Source: Gracilaria gracilis | Taxonomy: Eukaryota; Rhodophyta; Florideophyceae; Gracilariales; Gracilariaceae | Assembly: GCA_030374805.1 (NCBI GenBank) | Contig: JARGSG010000070.1 | Location: 124,001 to 188,000 of the forward strand | Length of the DNA: 64,000 nucleotides | Reading direction: 5' to 3' | Part shown: piece after piece, positions 20,847 to 31,255 of the stretch | Layout of the letters: each line of letters starts with the position of its first letter | Position numbering within the stretch: the first letter of the stretch is position 1 | Position numbers and translations under genes: made by a program | The notes under the pieces: model-generated | What the model saw: only the letters and a program-made list of their open reading frames with translations | The model's database searches: none | What the model was told of the DNA's origin: nothing

Positions 20847-21311
20847 ATGGGCATTTCTTGGTCCTCCGTGTCTGACTGTCTGGGCGATATTTCTTCGGGC
20901 TCGTCTAACGCGCGCTATAACCGCGTGCCGCCTTCCAGACGAGTTGAACAGTCGTCCACCACCTCCAGGAGTGATGCGACTGCCACTGCTTTACGTCAGC
21001 GATGTATCAATGAGGACAAGCATTTGTCTACCTCTGTCGCGTCGCCGGGCGCCGCCATTGCGCCCCCGCCGCCACCCTTGATACCGGACTCCAACGCCGT
21101 GTACAACCTCATGGACGATGAGGATGAGGATGTGTGCCCCACCTGTCTGGAGACGTATGACAAAGATAATCCAAAGATTGTGTCACGCTGCGGTCATGCC
21201 TTTCATCTGCAGTGCATCGTGGCGTGGGAGACAAGAAGTGGTACCAGGTTCTGCCCCATCTGCGCAAAGCCCATGGAATACGTTGAAGCCGACAAGCTGC
21301 AATCGTCTTGA
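20847..21311 (+). CDS. RING-H2 ubiquitin ligase, probable N-myristoylation
   Basis: I start at the ATG at 20847; the protein is 154 residues and opens MGISWSS, a good N-myristoylation context (Gly2, Ser6). The C-terminal half carries a RING-H2 domain: DVCPTCLETY, then SRCGHAFHLQCIVAWE and FCPICAKPM, with eight zinc ligands in C-x2-C...C-x-H-x2-H-x2-C...C-x2-C order. It resembles plant membrane-anchored RING-H2 ligases of the At3g02290 type, which also begin MG and end soon after the RING. A Pro run AIAPPPPPLIP precedes the domain. A longer upstream frame exists but covers the triplet repeat and is not needed. Confidence 0.85.
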   Translation: MGISWSSVSDCLGDISSGSSNARYNRVPPSRRVEQSSTTSRSDATATALRQRCINEDKHLSTSVASPGAAIAPPPPPLIPDSNAVYNLMDDEDEDVCPTCLETYDKDNPKIVSRCGHAFHLQCIVAWETRSGTRFCPICAKPMEYVEADKLQSS

Positions 21312-22700
21312 TCGTGCGCGCTTGCCGCTCATGCAACCGTATTTGTCATACTTGTGCCTTTCTACTCTGTTCGTTCGTACTCGCTCTGTACACAGCCTAT
21401 GCTCACTGCAACCCCTCATGTGTTCGAATCGTTACTTGTACCACCATTTTTTCATCACAATCATCATACGCTCACTGTACATACTGTGTGGTCGCCGTTT
21501 TAACAAACAACAAAACCTCCCTGGAAACAACAAGCTGCGGCCTCACGTCAAGCTCACGTCAAGCTCACGTCAAGCTCACATCACGCTGGCTGTTGTATGT
21601 CCACCAATTTTTGTCCTTTGCTCACGTTGTGTGCTAACCGCTTTTTTGTTGTTCCCCCAATTCATTACTCGTTCTCAAGTTTGTGGGAGTGCACACGGAT
21701 GGCGGCGGCGCATTCCCTCCACGTCATGCTTGACGGAAAGCGACTGGCAGCGTGTTTGTGATGCTCGACACAGCTCATGTGTATTGTTGTGTCGTTGTTT
21801 CCGGACGTGAAGCACACGACGCCGCTTGTTGTGAAGCGAGACGGGCGCCGTCCTTTTTGGACTGCATGTGAAACTTGAATCGCAATTCGTGCAAGGTGCA
21901 AACGCATTCATTGTGATGCACCACCCCCCTTCGTAATGACACACAGCGAGATAAGCTGGGGGTGACTGTTCGCTGCGCTACGTGTGAAGTTTTATGCTTT
22001 GTTGCTGTGAGAATAGACACAGAGCATTGCATTGACGCTTGACTTGAGCAGTAGGAAGCGCGAATGAGCATCTCTGATGAGCAATCGTGTGTCGTTGATG
22101 TGTTGAAAGATGATACGTGCTTCTGTTGAAAGAGTAATCAATATATGTAGTGATAGTAGGATTATACCAATTAGACTTTTTAACATGTGCTTCATTTGGC
22201 CATATTTGTTAAAACAAAACACACGCTCGCACTTGGAGACAAAGCTGTGGTCTCGAAGTTGGGACAACAGCAACCAATTTGGTTACGAATGAGGTGCGTT
22301 TGTTGTTCTCTAGCTAGCTAGTGAATGGTACCAAAGCGCGTGAACGGCGGCACATGAGTTGAGATGAAGATAGATGGAGCGGTTTTGTGTGAACCATTAC
22401 ACGCACGTGCATTGAACGAGCATCGGGATGGAGAATTGTAGCCGGTCATGAGGATGATGGTACATGTATATAAGTTCAGCGTGGAACTCGGTCAGCAACG
22501 CGCGTGTGTACGTATCATGATAGCCTACGGCTACCAAGGGTATTTGCCAACCAAAAAAAAAAAGACGTGATTATGCCATCATAGTGCCATGATGGCATCT
22601 TGTTCGCTGATGATGTGATCCGCGCGCGTACCAGGCGCTCGCCATGACGAGAGCGTGAACATGCGCGTGGACGCGATGCAGACGGTTTGACGCGGTGGAG
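21312..22700. other. Intergenic with 11-bp tandem repeat
   Basis: About 1.4 kb between the RING gene stop and the RsfS gene stop. A short tandem array of CTCACGTCAAG units lies at about 21540-21577. The rest is T-rich 3' sequence with only short frames and no recognised RNA. Confidence 0.45.
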
Positions 22701-23342
22701 CTAATCAGCAGTAGGTTGCGAGTGGGTGTGATTGTGAGCGTCCCAAAGCTGCTCCAGTTGGTAGTGAAGCCTAGCCTCGGCCGTCATGACGTGCACCACA
22801 ATGGGGCCGATATCGAGCACGATCCAGTCATCGCTGTCGGCGCCGCAAAGCGACACCATCTGGCCGTCCACGCGCACGCCGCTCGCGCGCACATCGTGCA
22901 GCAAGCCGTGCGCAATGGCGCGAATGTGCGAGCGCGCGTGGCCGCAACACAGCAGCATCCAGTCCGCAAACGACGCCTTCTGTCGCACGTCTAGCAGCTG
23001 CACGCGCAGCGCGCCGTGGCGCGCCTCCAGCTGCGCCTTGAGCTCGGCCGGCGACGGCAGTGCGCCCGACACGGTGGGCATGTGCTTGCGCACGCGCCCC
23101 GGCGGCGGCGGCGGCGGCGATGGCGATGGCGATGGCGCGTGCGGCGGCGATGGCGCGTGCGGCGCGTGCGAGCGCAGGTAGGCCAGCGCGCGGTCGCGGT
23201 TCGCCTCCGCCACGGTGGCGCGCGAGCGGTCCGCGGCTGGCGTGGCGGACGTGCAGACGGGGCGGGCGCGGCGCGCGCACGCGTACGCGCACGCGCACGC
23301 GCGCAGACGAGACAGCTGCGGCAGGCTTCTGACGGCAGCCAT
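22701..23342 (-). CDS. RsfS/Iojap ribosome silencing factor, organellar
   Basis: Single-exon gene of 213 residues. RsfS proteins bind uL14 and keep the large ribosomal subunit from joining the small one. The domain occupies about residues 105-205: VQLLDVRQKASFADWMLLCCG, HIRAIAHGLLHDV, DWIVLDIGPIVVHVMTAEAR and YQLEQLW are all family landmarks. The first 100 residues are Ala/Arg-rich with Pro-Ser repeats, fitting a mitochondrial or plastid transit peptide. The compartment cannot be decided. Confidence 0.9.
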   Translation of the reverse strand: MAAVRSLPQLSRLRACACAYACARRARPVCTSATPAADRSRATVAEANRDRALAYLRSHAPHAPSPPHAPSPSPSPPPPPPGRVRKHMPTVSGALPSPAELKAQLEARHGALRVQLLDVRQKASFADWMLLCCGHARSHIRAIAHGLLHDVRASGVRVDGQMVSLCGADSDDWIVLDIGPIVVHVMTAEARLHYQLEQLWDAHNHTHSQPTAD

Positions 23343-24018
23343 GAGCGCGGTGGATGGCGGGAAGATTCGTGCGCAACAATGGAGAGCAGAGAGGAGGGCT
23401 GGTGGCTCTAATAGCTAACATTAGAGCTAGCTAGAGCATGAGCTGATGGAGCGACGTTGACAGAGTACACGTAGTGCAGCACAAGTGCGTGGACAGGCTG
23501 GCAACGTCGCACAGTGGCACACGTGTGGCAGTGTTGTTGCACGGCTGTGCGCCAGCCGTGGCTGCGCGGTGGGCCATAACTGCGCGGTGGGCCATAACTG
23601 CGCGGTGGGCCATAACTGCGCGCAGCAAGGCGCCACACAAAAAGCGCAGCAGGCAAGAGGAGCGTGCGCAGTTAGCGTAGCAGCAGAAGTGCCATGACGT
23701 GTCCGACATCCGCGCCGCGCCAAACTGTTCCATCGTCGTTTACAGCGCCGCGCGCGCGCGGCGTATGAGACGCGCCGCGCGTCGGTTCACACCACGTGTC
23801 CGGTTTGCTGCACACGTCGCCGCTTTCTTGGAATTGTGTGCGTGCGCGCGTGCGCCCGCTTCTCGCCGCGTGCACAAAAGCGCGCGCCGCCGCGCCGCGC
23901 CTCTGCTCTCTCGCTCCTCCATCGCACAACTTCACACACCCCGCACTCACCCCCACTCTCTCACTCCTCACAACGCACCGCTTCTTCGCGTCTTCTTCAC
24001 ATCTTCTCCACGCCCAAC
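23343..24018. other. Intergenic with 18-bp minisatellite
   Basis: About 675 bp between divergent starts. About three tandem copies of an 18-bp unit (GCGCGGTGGGCCATAACT) lie at about 23565-23622. A C/T-rich stretch just upstream of 24019 probably holds the promoter of the small serine-rich gene. Confidence 0.5.
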
Positions 24019-24357
24019 ATGCCGCATAACGCAAACTCTTCCTCCACCAACACCGCCGCCGCCAAGCGCGCGCAGAAGAAGGAGATCATGTTCGGATCCG
24101 TGCAGGTCATTCCCGACACGCCTGCCTCCCCGTCGCTGTCGTCGTCGTCGTCGTCGTCGCTCTCCTCCTCCGCCATTGGTGGTTACAAGCTCAGGCGTTC
24201 ACCGACACCAGTGCTCACTTCGCTCACCGAGCTCACCAACGCCCACCTCTTCCAGCTCTCTTCCGTGTGGCAAGAGACCTCCGTGCCCTCCTTCGAGCAG
24301 GACAAGAGCGAAATCGCCGCCTCCATGAGCGACAAGCGCGATCCCTTCGACTTTTGA
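24019..24357 (+). CDS. Small Ser-rich protein, unknown
   Basis: 112 residues from the ATG at 24019 (MPHNANSSS), chosen because the upstream frame has no better start and the C/T-rich run just before it looks like leader. It has a basic patch AKRAQKKE, a poly-Ser tract encoded by (TCG)n at about 24138-24160, then YKLRRSPTPVLTSLTEL and an acidic, Asp-Phe-rich end KRDPFDF. The RRSP site looks like a kinase target. It is followed by a T-rich 3' region, as expected of a real gene. Function unknown. Confidence 0.5.
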   Translation: MPHNANSSSTNTAAAKRAQKKEIMFGSVQVIPDTPASPSLSSSSSSSLSSSAIGGYKLRRSPTPVLTSLTELTNAHLFQLSSVWQETSVPSFEQDKSEIAASMSDKRDPFDF

Positions 24358-25740
24358 ACCCTCTGCTTCTGCATGCCCCCGTCTGGCTGCTCGCTTGTTT
24401 TGTTCCCCTTTTTGAGACATCTAACAATTCAATGAAACTACTGTTTCCGCCTTCTTTCCCGTCGTGTCGTTGCCCTCGTGGCTAGTGTCTATTGATCGCT
24501 TAGTTGTCTTTCGTACACAACCCCCCGGCTATACTTTTCGCCCACTTTTGCCCGCTGTCAATTCTTTTCTCCCTTCTGTTGCTGTCAACCCATCTACTAG
24601 ATAATATCAATCGCTACCATTGCTAAACTCGTGAGCCTTTTGTTCTTACTCCCTCAAAAATGTAAACATATACAAGTTTGTCTCTACGCGCACATCTATT
24701 CTTGCCTTTTGCTCTCATCCAATCTTTTCGAACGCTTGAATCACACCACCACCTTGGCCAACGTCTCGAGACTGCGCACCCACAACCGCCTTCACACCTC
24801 ATTGCAACACCACAACTTTTGGTCCTCATGCATCACAACGTGCGCAACCGCTTTGTCATTCCACCTGTTCTGCCACGCCTCGCGCAATCGCACCCGCACT
24901 GCAAAAGCCGCGCACTCGCTCAGCACTGTCACCCAACGTATTCGTCAGTCTCGTTCGTTCCGTACGCTGTGTTTGGTTGTCAGTGCGGCCCGATCAAGCG
25001 CCGCTTTTCGCGCGCGCAGGGAGGGCATCGCTTCGCTGCTACGAGCTGTACTGATACAGATGGAAATGGCATACTTTGATCATAACATGTGAACAGTTAC
25101 AGTATGTACGATATCACACAAACAGCCTGCCAAACAGCGCGTAACGGCACGGTGAAGCAACGAGTTTACAATGGCATGCATCGGTGCTGACGTTGTGCGC
25201 GTTATGGGCAGCGTCCACCGAATTGAACATGATGTTCTTTGCTGGTGAGAGCTGATCGCCCATGGGTGCGGCTTCGGTTGCGGGCAGCAAGGCGCTGTGC
25301 TACAAAATACAACAGCCCAGTGTCTCTTGGGCTCCCTTTTTCTCACAGATTTGGCGCTGCACGCGCTTGACAGAGACGCAGGCGCGGCTAACGGCGCTAA
25401 AACGCTAACGTTCCTGGTAAAGATAATGAGGCGCGCTCCCGCGCACATGACAAATCGCACCTCAATGCTTTGATGGGCAGGGGGATTATAGCTGCAGCTA
25501 TTTGCGCGCACGAAATCACGCATCAGCCGGTTTGCTGCTGCTGTATTCCCATGCACTGTATATATACAGCGCGTTAGCCGCAGTGCGGCTGCCGCGCGTG
25601 CTTTCCAACTGTTTGGGTTGTTTTGGTGTCGCTGGATTGGCATCATATCCAAAAAGAAGCTCACAAAGTGCAGTTAGTTTTACTAATCAGATTCGACCTA
25701 GTTGAGACAACAGCGCCGCAGCGGCACGAAACAAGCGTCA
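24358..25740. other. Intergenic, 3' regions
   Basis: About 1.4 kb between the small serine-rich gene and the bZIP stop. It starts with T/C-rich 3' sequence. A 194-codon leftward frame at 25080-25664 has no motif, and its composition does not differ from its surroundings. Confidence 0.4.
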
Positions 25741-26241
25741 TCATGCCAACAACTTCAACTCCACGAGCAACGCACGAAGCTGCGACCGTAATCTCGGGCA
25801 CCGCTGCAGACACACCGGTAGAATTTGACACAGCGCATTTCTCAGCAACCCATTTTCCTCCTTCAACGATTCCAACGCCACTTCCAAATTCTGCACCCTC
25901 ATCTTGCTCTTGAGCCGGCTTCGCCGCGCACTTTCTCGATTCCGAAGCGCTCTAGCCAGCCGTTTGTCCACCACGGACGACGCCACACCGCCGCGACCAC
26001 TGCCTGCCGCACGTCTGCTGTGCGTCGCAGCGGCGGTGCGCGCTCGCGCCGCGTGCGGGGCGTCCTGCACGACGGCGGCGGCGGCGGCAGCGGCAGCGGC
26101 AGCGACCGCGGGTACGATCTGCGCTTGTGGCGCGCCCAACAGCGACGGAGCATGCATCTGAGCTGGTGGAGCTGCCATCCAGTTGGAGAGAAGCATAGTC
26201 TCGGCACGGTGGTGCGAGGCGGCACCGTCACAGCCAGTCAT
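25741..26241 (-). CDS. bZIP transcription factor
   Basis: 166 residues from the ATG at 26241 (MTGCDGAASHH); a start 12 codons further upstream is also possible. A poly-Ala tract, encoded by a (GGC)n run at about 26072-26104, precedes the DNA-binding region. The basic region is LARALRNRESARRSRLKSK, with the invariant Asn and Arg in N-x7-R spacing. It is followed by leucine-zipper heptads (VQNLEVALESLKEENGLLRN). The zipper is short, about three to four heptads, and runs into a hydrophobic tail. The target site is not predictable beyond the ACGT-core preference of this class. Confidence 0.85.
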   Translation of the reverse strand: MTGCDGAASHHRAETMLLSNWMAAPPAQMHAPSLLGAPQAQIVPAVAAAAAAAAAAVVQDAPHAARARTAAATHSRRAAGSGRGGVASSVVDKRLARALRNRESARRSRLKSKMRVQNLEVALESLKEENGLLRNALCQILPVCLQRCPRLRSQLRALLVELKLLA

Positions 26242-26616
26242 ACCGACACTCTTGACTGCACAAACGCACACACGCACAGACAGCCGCAGCCACAGTCAGC
26301 GCGTGCACTTCAAGCCGCTCCGCCTTTGCCATCGTAGCGACGGTTAGTAAAACATCTGCGCCGCACACGCCTCGCGCTCTCCAATTGAACGCGCCCACGG
26401 CGCGCCGCCACTGGGCTGGGCGCAGCGCTTGACAGCAGCGCCAACAAATTGGCCGAAAAAGCGCCAAAATGGCGCGCCACCTGGCGCGAACAACTCGCCC
26501 GTCACCTCCGCGTCCCGTGGCGCCGGCTGTTGTAGCAGCCGCAGCTCGCGTCAAGCGTCGTCTCCGTGCGGCGCCTCTCCGCGCAACGCGCCCTCACCGC
26601 CGCCGTCTCCGTCGCC
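26242..26616. promoter_or_regulatory. Divergent promoter, bZIP and Ada3 genes
   Basis: About 375 bp of GC-rich DNA between the two outward-facing starts. A CACA-rich run lies at about 26260-26285. Repeated GGCGCGCC-type motifs lie around 26400-26490. No coding region is supported. Confidence 0.4.
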
Positions 26617-28032
26617 ATGAAGCCCGCGCGCGACCACCACCCGTTGCCCACCGACACCTTCCTGCCGCCCGGCACGTACGACCCGCTGCGCCATGCCACG
26701 CAAGATTTTTTCTGGTACCACATGGAGCCCGTACGTCACAGCCACCCCCTCATCATCTTCCACGCCACGTCACTGACCGCGCTCTCCCCTCCGCCGCCGC
26801 CAGTACTTTCATCCCATATGTTCCGACCAGCTCGCCGTGCTCCAGCAGCAGCACATTCCCACCCCCACTCTGCAGGCGCCCACGGAGCAGCACTCCTCGT
26901 CGTCGCGCTCCACGCATCAGACGTTGCAACCGGCCACGCTCAATCCCATCGCTGCGTTTCCGCTTTGCCATAGGCTCACAGCCGCCCTTCTTGACGAAGG
27001 CAAGGGCCAGTCCGTTGCTTCCAAGCCCGTGCGATCTAACGTGTCCGCCGAGAGCACTTGGCTGGGGCCCTCCCCCCACGCTCTAGACCAATACAACCAC
27101 GTAATGGAGCAGCGTTTACGCCACCAACTTTTACAGCTGGGTTTGTTAGATAACCAACATAATGATCAACTATTCTCTCAGCTACGACTCGTACGTACTT
27201 TCTCTCTCTCTGCTCTCTTTCTCTATCGCACAACTCCTCTTATTCTAACAGTCTATCGATCTTGTCCATCCTGCCTGTATCTCTCACTCCTTCGTTAGGA
27301 TCACTGGCGATTGCAAAACTTGAACGCAGCTAATGCAGCTCTCCAAACGTACGTTGCGCATATTAGAAACGCAGTCAACAACTTTTCCGCTTCACCTTAC
27401 CTGACACCATGCGTCTTCTTTCACACACGGTATGAAAACCAAAAAAAAAAAAAACGCTTCAACTTAACACTTGCAGCCGCGCAATCGCAAGAGTTACTCC
27501 ATATCTCAAATCACAAGCCGCTTATCGCAAGCAAAGGATAACTGACAATTCGGCAGAGATCAAGTACCTCGAGAACATGGCCGAAAAATGTGGAAAGCGC
27601 GCCAAGGGTCGTTTCAACAAGTTGCTCAACCAGATGCACCCAAACAGGCATCTCAAGCCAGGTGACCCCATTAATCAACCCACCAAAACTACCCACAACT
27701 CTGGCGTCGCTGACAAGGCCATTTCAAAGAAGCGCAAGAGAAAAGCACCATCTGCAGATAAGGCCACTCACAAACATTTGGAAAAGAATACCACTTCTGC
27801 TGTTGACACTTCTGATATTTTGGCTCCGCATATTGCTTCCATCATCTGGAAGCACAATAATCAGGCATCCATTGATGATATTGTTAGTGATTTCCTCGAG
27901 GTGCTTCCCAATCTAACAGGTGATGTGAAAGACGCTAGGCGGCGCATAACCAAGTGTCTGTCTTTCTCCAGAAAACCATACCGCTTTCGGAAGACACCCA
28001 ATGGTCTCACTTACTCAGCCACAAAGGTTTGA
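26617..28032 (+). CDS. ADA3: Ada3/TADA3, SAGA histone acetylation subunit, 4 exons
   Basis: Exons 26617-26730, 26804-27190, 27299-27348 and 27477-28032 (1107 nt, 368 residues); all junctions are GT-AG and in frame. An alternative donor at 27429 keeps the frame but adds residues unlike the family. Ada3 links Gcn5, Ada2 and the SAGA core. Landmarks are FPLCHRLTAALLDEG, then HALDQYNHVMEQRLRHQLLQLGLLDN near residues 132-157, LFSQLRLDHWRLQNLN, RAIARVTPYLKSQ, and AAYRKQRITDNSAEIKYLEN. They match the order of the TADA3 C-terminal helical region. About 130 extra C-terminal residues include a Lys/Arg-rich patch (KKRKRKAP) and an ordered tail (DDIVSDFLEVLPNL...NGLTYSATK) that looks winged-helix-like. 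The start has a Kozak-like GCCATG. Confidence 0.83.
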
Positions 28033-28295
28033 CATTCTGTTCCATAGTGCACCCTGTAAAACGATCACAACAAGCATTCTGTTCCTGTAACAAAAACACA
28101 AAGTAAAGCGCGCAAACCTATTCACACGCACATCACTGTTTTCATATGGCACTTTGTCGTTCCAATATCAACGCAATCAGGCACACGAGCACGAAAATGT
28201 CAGCCTTTGGCTTACTTTCATCCATGACGCAACGCATATTCTAGATAGCATCGATTTCAAACAAACAGACAAAAAGTATAACGCAAGGCTTAATC

Positions 28296-29585
28296 CTAGT
28301 CTCGCATTGCACTAGATCCTGTACCTGATCGGGCGGCCGCATCGTTGGCCGTCTGGCAGTCTGGAAGACCAATCGCACGGATCTGACGTTTGTCAAACAC
28401 TCGCTTCTTCAACGCTTCGACCGCTTTCTTTGCTTCTCCACTCTTCTCGAATTGAACAAAAGCGGTTCTTTTCCATGTTCCACGCCTTGGGATATTGACC
28501 TCTTTAACAGATCCGTAGTTTTCACATTCCGCCTGGACGTCGGCGACAAGATCTTCGTAGTCTTCTTCATCGCCTTCCAAATCATCGTCCGTCACAAGGT
28601 TCTCAAGGGAAATGACCACATATTCTCGCGATTGCTCCTTAGACTCCGTTGGGCTAGCTTCGCCTTTATCGATGGATTCTGATCGAAGATTGGTTTCTTG
28701 CTTGCTGGGCTTCGATGTAACAACGCTTCTGAGTCGATGATCTTGAACTGCTTGTCCTGATCCAGTATATCGCGAAGCAGAGTTTGGTTCCACCGATGGC
28801 ATTGAATCATGTTCCGCTTTCGCCATGCCACCGGGTCTTCTCAGGTCTGCAGGGGTATAAGCCGGTGCCCGTTGTTCTTCCGGTGGCTGAGAGGCGGCGA
28901 TAGCGGCCAACTGAGCTGGAGCACCAGCGATGCCATCTAATTTCTCACACAATTGCATGACACCACGAACGTTGACGATATCGGGGACAAGGTTCATGCC
29001 AGAGGGATTGTGCACCTCAGGCCTGTAATCGGATGGGCGATTCACCCTTAGCGGCCTGCTGTGGAGAAAAACGCCGTTGAATTGCATCATATTGACTGCT
29101 TCCTGTTCGCCTCGAAGCTCCATGAAACCAAACTTACCGTCTGCGTGCAACCAAAAGGAAATGACGGGAAGAGGTTCACCAGGTCTGTTCGGTCCAAAGC
29201 CAGCGATATAAAGTGCAGAAAAGAACTGTGTGAGCGCAATGTCAGTGAGACCCACATGATAAGGAACGTTTCCAATGTATAAACGGCGACTCTTACTGGT
29301 ATTCGGCATCGGAGGCTGCATAGTCGGCGCAGGCCGCGAACCGTAAGGGGAGCCGTTCTGCATGCCCCCTTCATACTTTGGGCGGTGAGGATACGATGGC
29401 TTTGAATAAGAACCGCGATGAGATTCGTAACTATCGCGCTCCCAGCCACGGTCGCGATCAGAGGGCTTGCGTGGGACAGCATCAGGGGACAAATGCTCCA
29501 GACGTGCGCGCTTTCGTTCTGATTCATACGGGGAGGATGTTCGGCGCGAGCGGCCGGAAGAGCGCGGCGATGACGCTGCGTGCAT
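28296..29585 (-). CDS. U2AF65-like splicing factor
   Basis: Single-exon frame of 429 residues. U2AF65 recognises the polypyrimidine tract at 3' splice sites. It has an N-terminal Arg/Ser/Tyr-rich region (residues 1-95) and an RRM from RRLYIGNVPYHVG with FGFMELRGEQEAVNMM as the RNP1-like strand (about 100-185). A long linker follows, then a C-terminal UHM-type RRM: YVVISLENLVTDDDLEGDE, then YGSVKEVNIPR and RTAFVQFEKSGEAKKAVEALKKRVF. The second canonical RRM of U2AF65 is not apparent; the 100-residue linker is Ser/Pro/Gln-rich instead. It could be a paralogue such as a PUF60- or RBM39-type factor, but RRM1 and the UHM look most like U2AF65. Confidence 0.85.
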   Translation of the reverse strand: MHAASSPRSSGRSRRTSSPYESERKRARLEHLSPDAVPRKPSDRDRGWERDSYESHRGSYSKPSYPHRPKYEGGMQNGSPYGSRPAPTMQPPMPNTSKSRRLYIGNVPYHVGLTDIALTQFFSALYIAGFGPNRPGEPLPVISFWLHADGKFGFMELRGEQEAVNMMQFNGVFLHSRPLRVNRPSDYRPEVHNPSGMNLVPDIVNVRGVMQLCEKLDGIAGAPAQLAAIAASQPPEEQRAPAYTPADLRRPGGMAKAEHDSMPSVEPNSASRYTGSGQAVQDHRLRSVVTSKPSKQETNLRSESIDKGEASPTESKEQSREYVVISLENLVTDDDLEGDEEDYEDLVADVQAECENYGSVKEVNIPRRGTWKRTAFVQFEKSGEAKKAVEALKKRVFDKRQIRAIGLPDCQTANDAAARSGTGSSAMRD

Positions 29586-30160
29586 GGCGGCGTGGCTGGA
29601 AGAAAGGAAACGTCTATCGCTCGTGAATGTGTCGAAACGACGACAGTGCGGAGCTCACCGGCTGGAAGAAGGAATCTGCGATGACGGCGGCGGACTTGGA
29701 CAAGAGACACCTTTCGTGCAGCCGAACCAAAAATGGCCCTCATCTCGTGACCAGCGCACACAAGGTATCCCATGCTGCCAACTGCGCGTTGTAAGCGTGA
29801 ATCTTACATCGTATGACACTGTATGTACACGTACCAGACGTTGTGTCGCATCAATGGCGTGGCTGATAGAGTGCTGCTTACGTTGCTGACAATCACGAGC
29901 ATACGTTCTGACGCCGACTACGGCCGATGAATATCCACGACCGGATTTTCATTCAAGAACTGACGTTTATGATAAGTTGTGTGGGTGGAAACCCATTCTT
30001 GGGCGAACTGACCCCTATACAAACAATCAACCCTTCGAGGGCTAAAAGCTAACTTACGAGGCTCAACACATTCCCTTTAAGGTTAGCCCTCTTACAATCT
30101 ACTTCGCAGTGATCTACATCTACTCAAAAATGACAATTAAACAGTTGCTTTGATATGAAA
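29586..30160. other. Intergenic
   Basis: About 575 bp between the U2AF65-like start and the stop of the next leftward gene. It should hold the promoter of the former and the 3' region of the latter. No other feature seen. Confidence 0.4.
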
Positions 30161-31255
30161 TCAGTTGTTGTTGAGATTATTAGACACTCGGTTGAAGTCC
30201 AACTTCATCTCTTCATCAGAAATATGCCAAAACTCTGCAGACGGAAAGTCACCCATATCAGGAAGGGCGTTATCGCTGTTTAGAGGAAGTGCCCAAGCTG
30301 GCCTCCCATCATGCTCTCCCGAACTTTCGGTTTCACTGCCGTCATCCGCGTGCTCTTCTTTTGCTTCATCATCAGAGCCAAAATTGTCAGTCTGAGCATC
30401 CACGAAAATATCGGATGAACTGCTCACTGCCGCATCCTTGCGCAGCCCCAATTTGCTAGTATCGCTCGCTTCAAACTCTTCAGAATCAATTGAGGTCTCT
30501 ACGTTAGTGTCAGCTGGTTTCCGCAACGATGCCGTTTGCAATTCAACCAAGCCGTTCATTATACTGCTTGGCAACGTTTGGGTTCCAGGAGACTGTGTAG
30601 CAGTTTGAGAACCAGCAACAACAAGCCTAGACGACGGCGGAAGGTCATTTCCATTTCGCAGGTTGCTGTCGCTACGTGAAGCTGGACGACGATTCTGACG
30701 ACTAGAAGCTCTAGGCGTTGTAGATCTTCGAACCGTGACAACAGTAACAGATTGATTGGCAGAAGCATTCGGTGTGCCCTTGAGGCGAGAAAAAACAGCA
30801 GTAAGCGTAGTTCCAAATCTTAAACGAACGAAGAACTGCATAAGAAGCCACCAGATTGCCTGAATGGGGGCCATAAATATAAACGATAGCACTATCCCGA
30901 TGGTACGAAAAGCATCACGAAGTCGAGTGGGATCAGGAGGCTGTACGTTTTCTCGAAACGACGAGGCGAGATTGTCATAGTCGGCCATGACCTCTCGAGA
31001 GCGCTGGGTGTCCTGCTGGACAAGGTCGGTCAAACGCGCGTCTTCAGAGCGCTGGTCAGCAATAAGCAGTTGGAGTGAGTTCAAGGCATCAGTCATCTCC
31101 CTGCGAAACTGAAGTTCGGCGTCTATGGCGGTCTGCAAGGCGTCCTCGAAGGTTCGCAAGCGGGTCTGTAGGGCGTCTATCTGCAGGCGCGTATCTTGCT
31201 CAGAGTCGGCGGTGTGAAGCGAGTCTGAGCTAGACAGTGACGGTCCATCGCTCAT
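30161..31255 (-). CDS. Coiled-coil tail-membrane protein, unknown
   Basis: 364 residues from the first in-frame ATG, at 31255 (MSDGPSLSSSD). Residues 20-110 form heptads of a coiled coil (RLQIDALQTRLRTFEDALQ, LLIADQRSEDARLTDLVQQ). A hydrophobic segment IGIVLSFIFMAPIQAIWWLL lies near 140-165. The following 200 residues are polar, Ser/Thr-rich and increasingly acidic, ending MKLDFNRVSNNLNNN. The layout suggests an organelle-surface tether, but no family is recognised. Confidence 0.6.
   Translation of the reverse strand: MSDGPSLSSSDSLHTADSEQDTRLQIDALQTRLRTFEDALQTAIDAELQFRREMTDALNSLQLLIADQRSEDARLTDLVQQDTQRSREVMADYDNLASSFRENVQPPDPTRLRDAFRTIGIVLSFIFMAPIQAIWWLLMQFFVRLRFGTTLTAVFSRLKGTPNASANQSVTVVTVRRSTTPRASSRQNRRPASRSDSNLRNGNDLPPSSRLVVAGSQTATQSPGTQTLPSSIMNGLVELQTASLRKPADTNVETSIDSEEFEASDTSKLGLRKDAAVSSSSDIFVDAQTDNFGSDDEAKEEHADDGSETESSGEHDGRPAWALPLNSDNALPDMGDFPSAEFWHISDEEMKLDFNRVSNNLNNN

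Noticed and set aside
20490-21311. Longer RING-protein form with about 119 extra N-terminal residues
   Set aside because: The extra part is the translated GCC triplet tract, and the internal start gives a proper MGxxxS myristoylation context.
22828-23421. 197-codon frame overlapping the RsfS gene
   Set aside because: Ala/Arg-rich shadow in another phase; the RsfS frame carries all family motifs.
25080-25664. 194-codon leftward open frame
   Set aside because: No motif, many Cys/His in an uneven spread, no promoter or intron signal; probably chance in GC-biased sequence.
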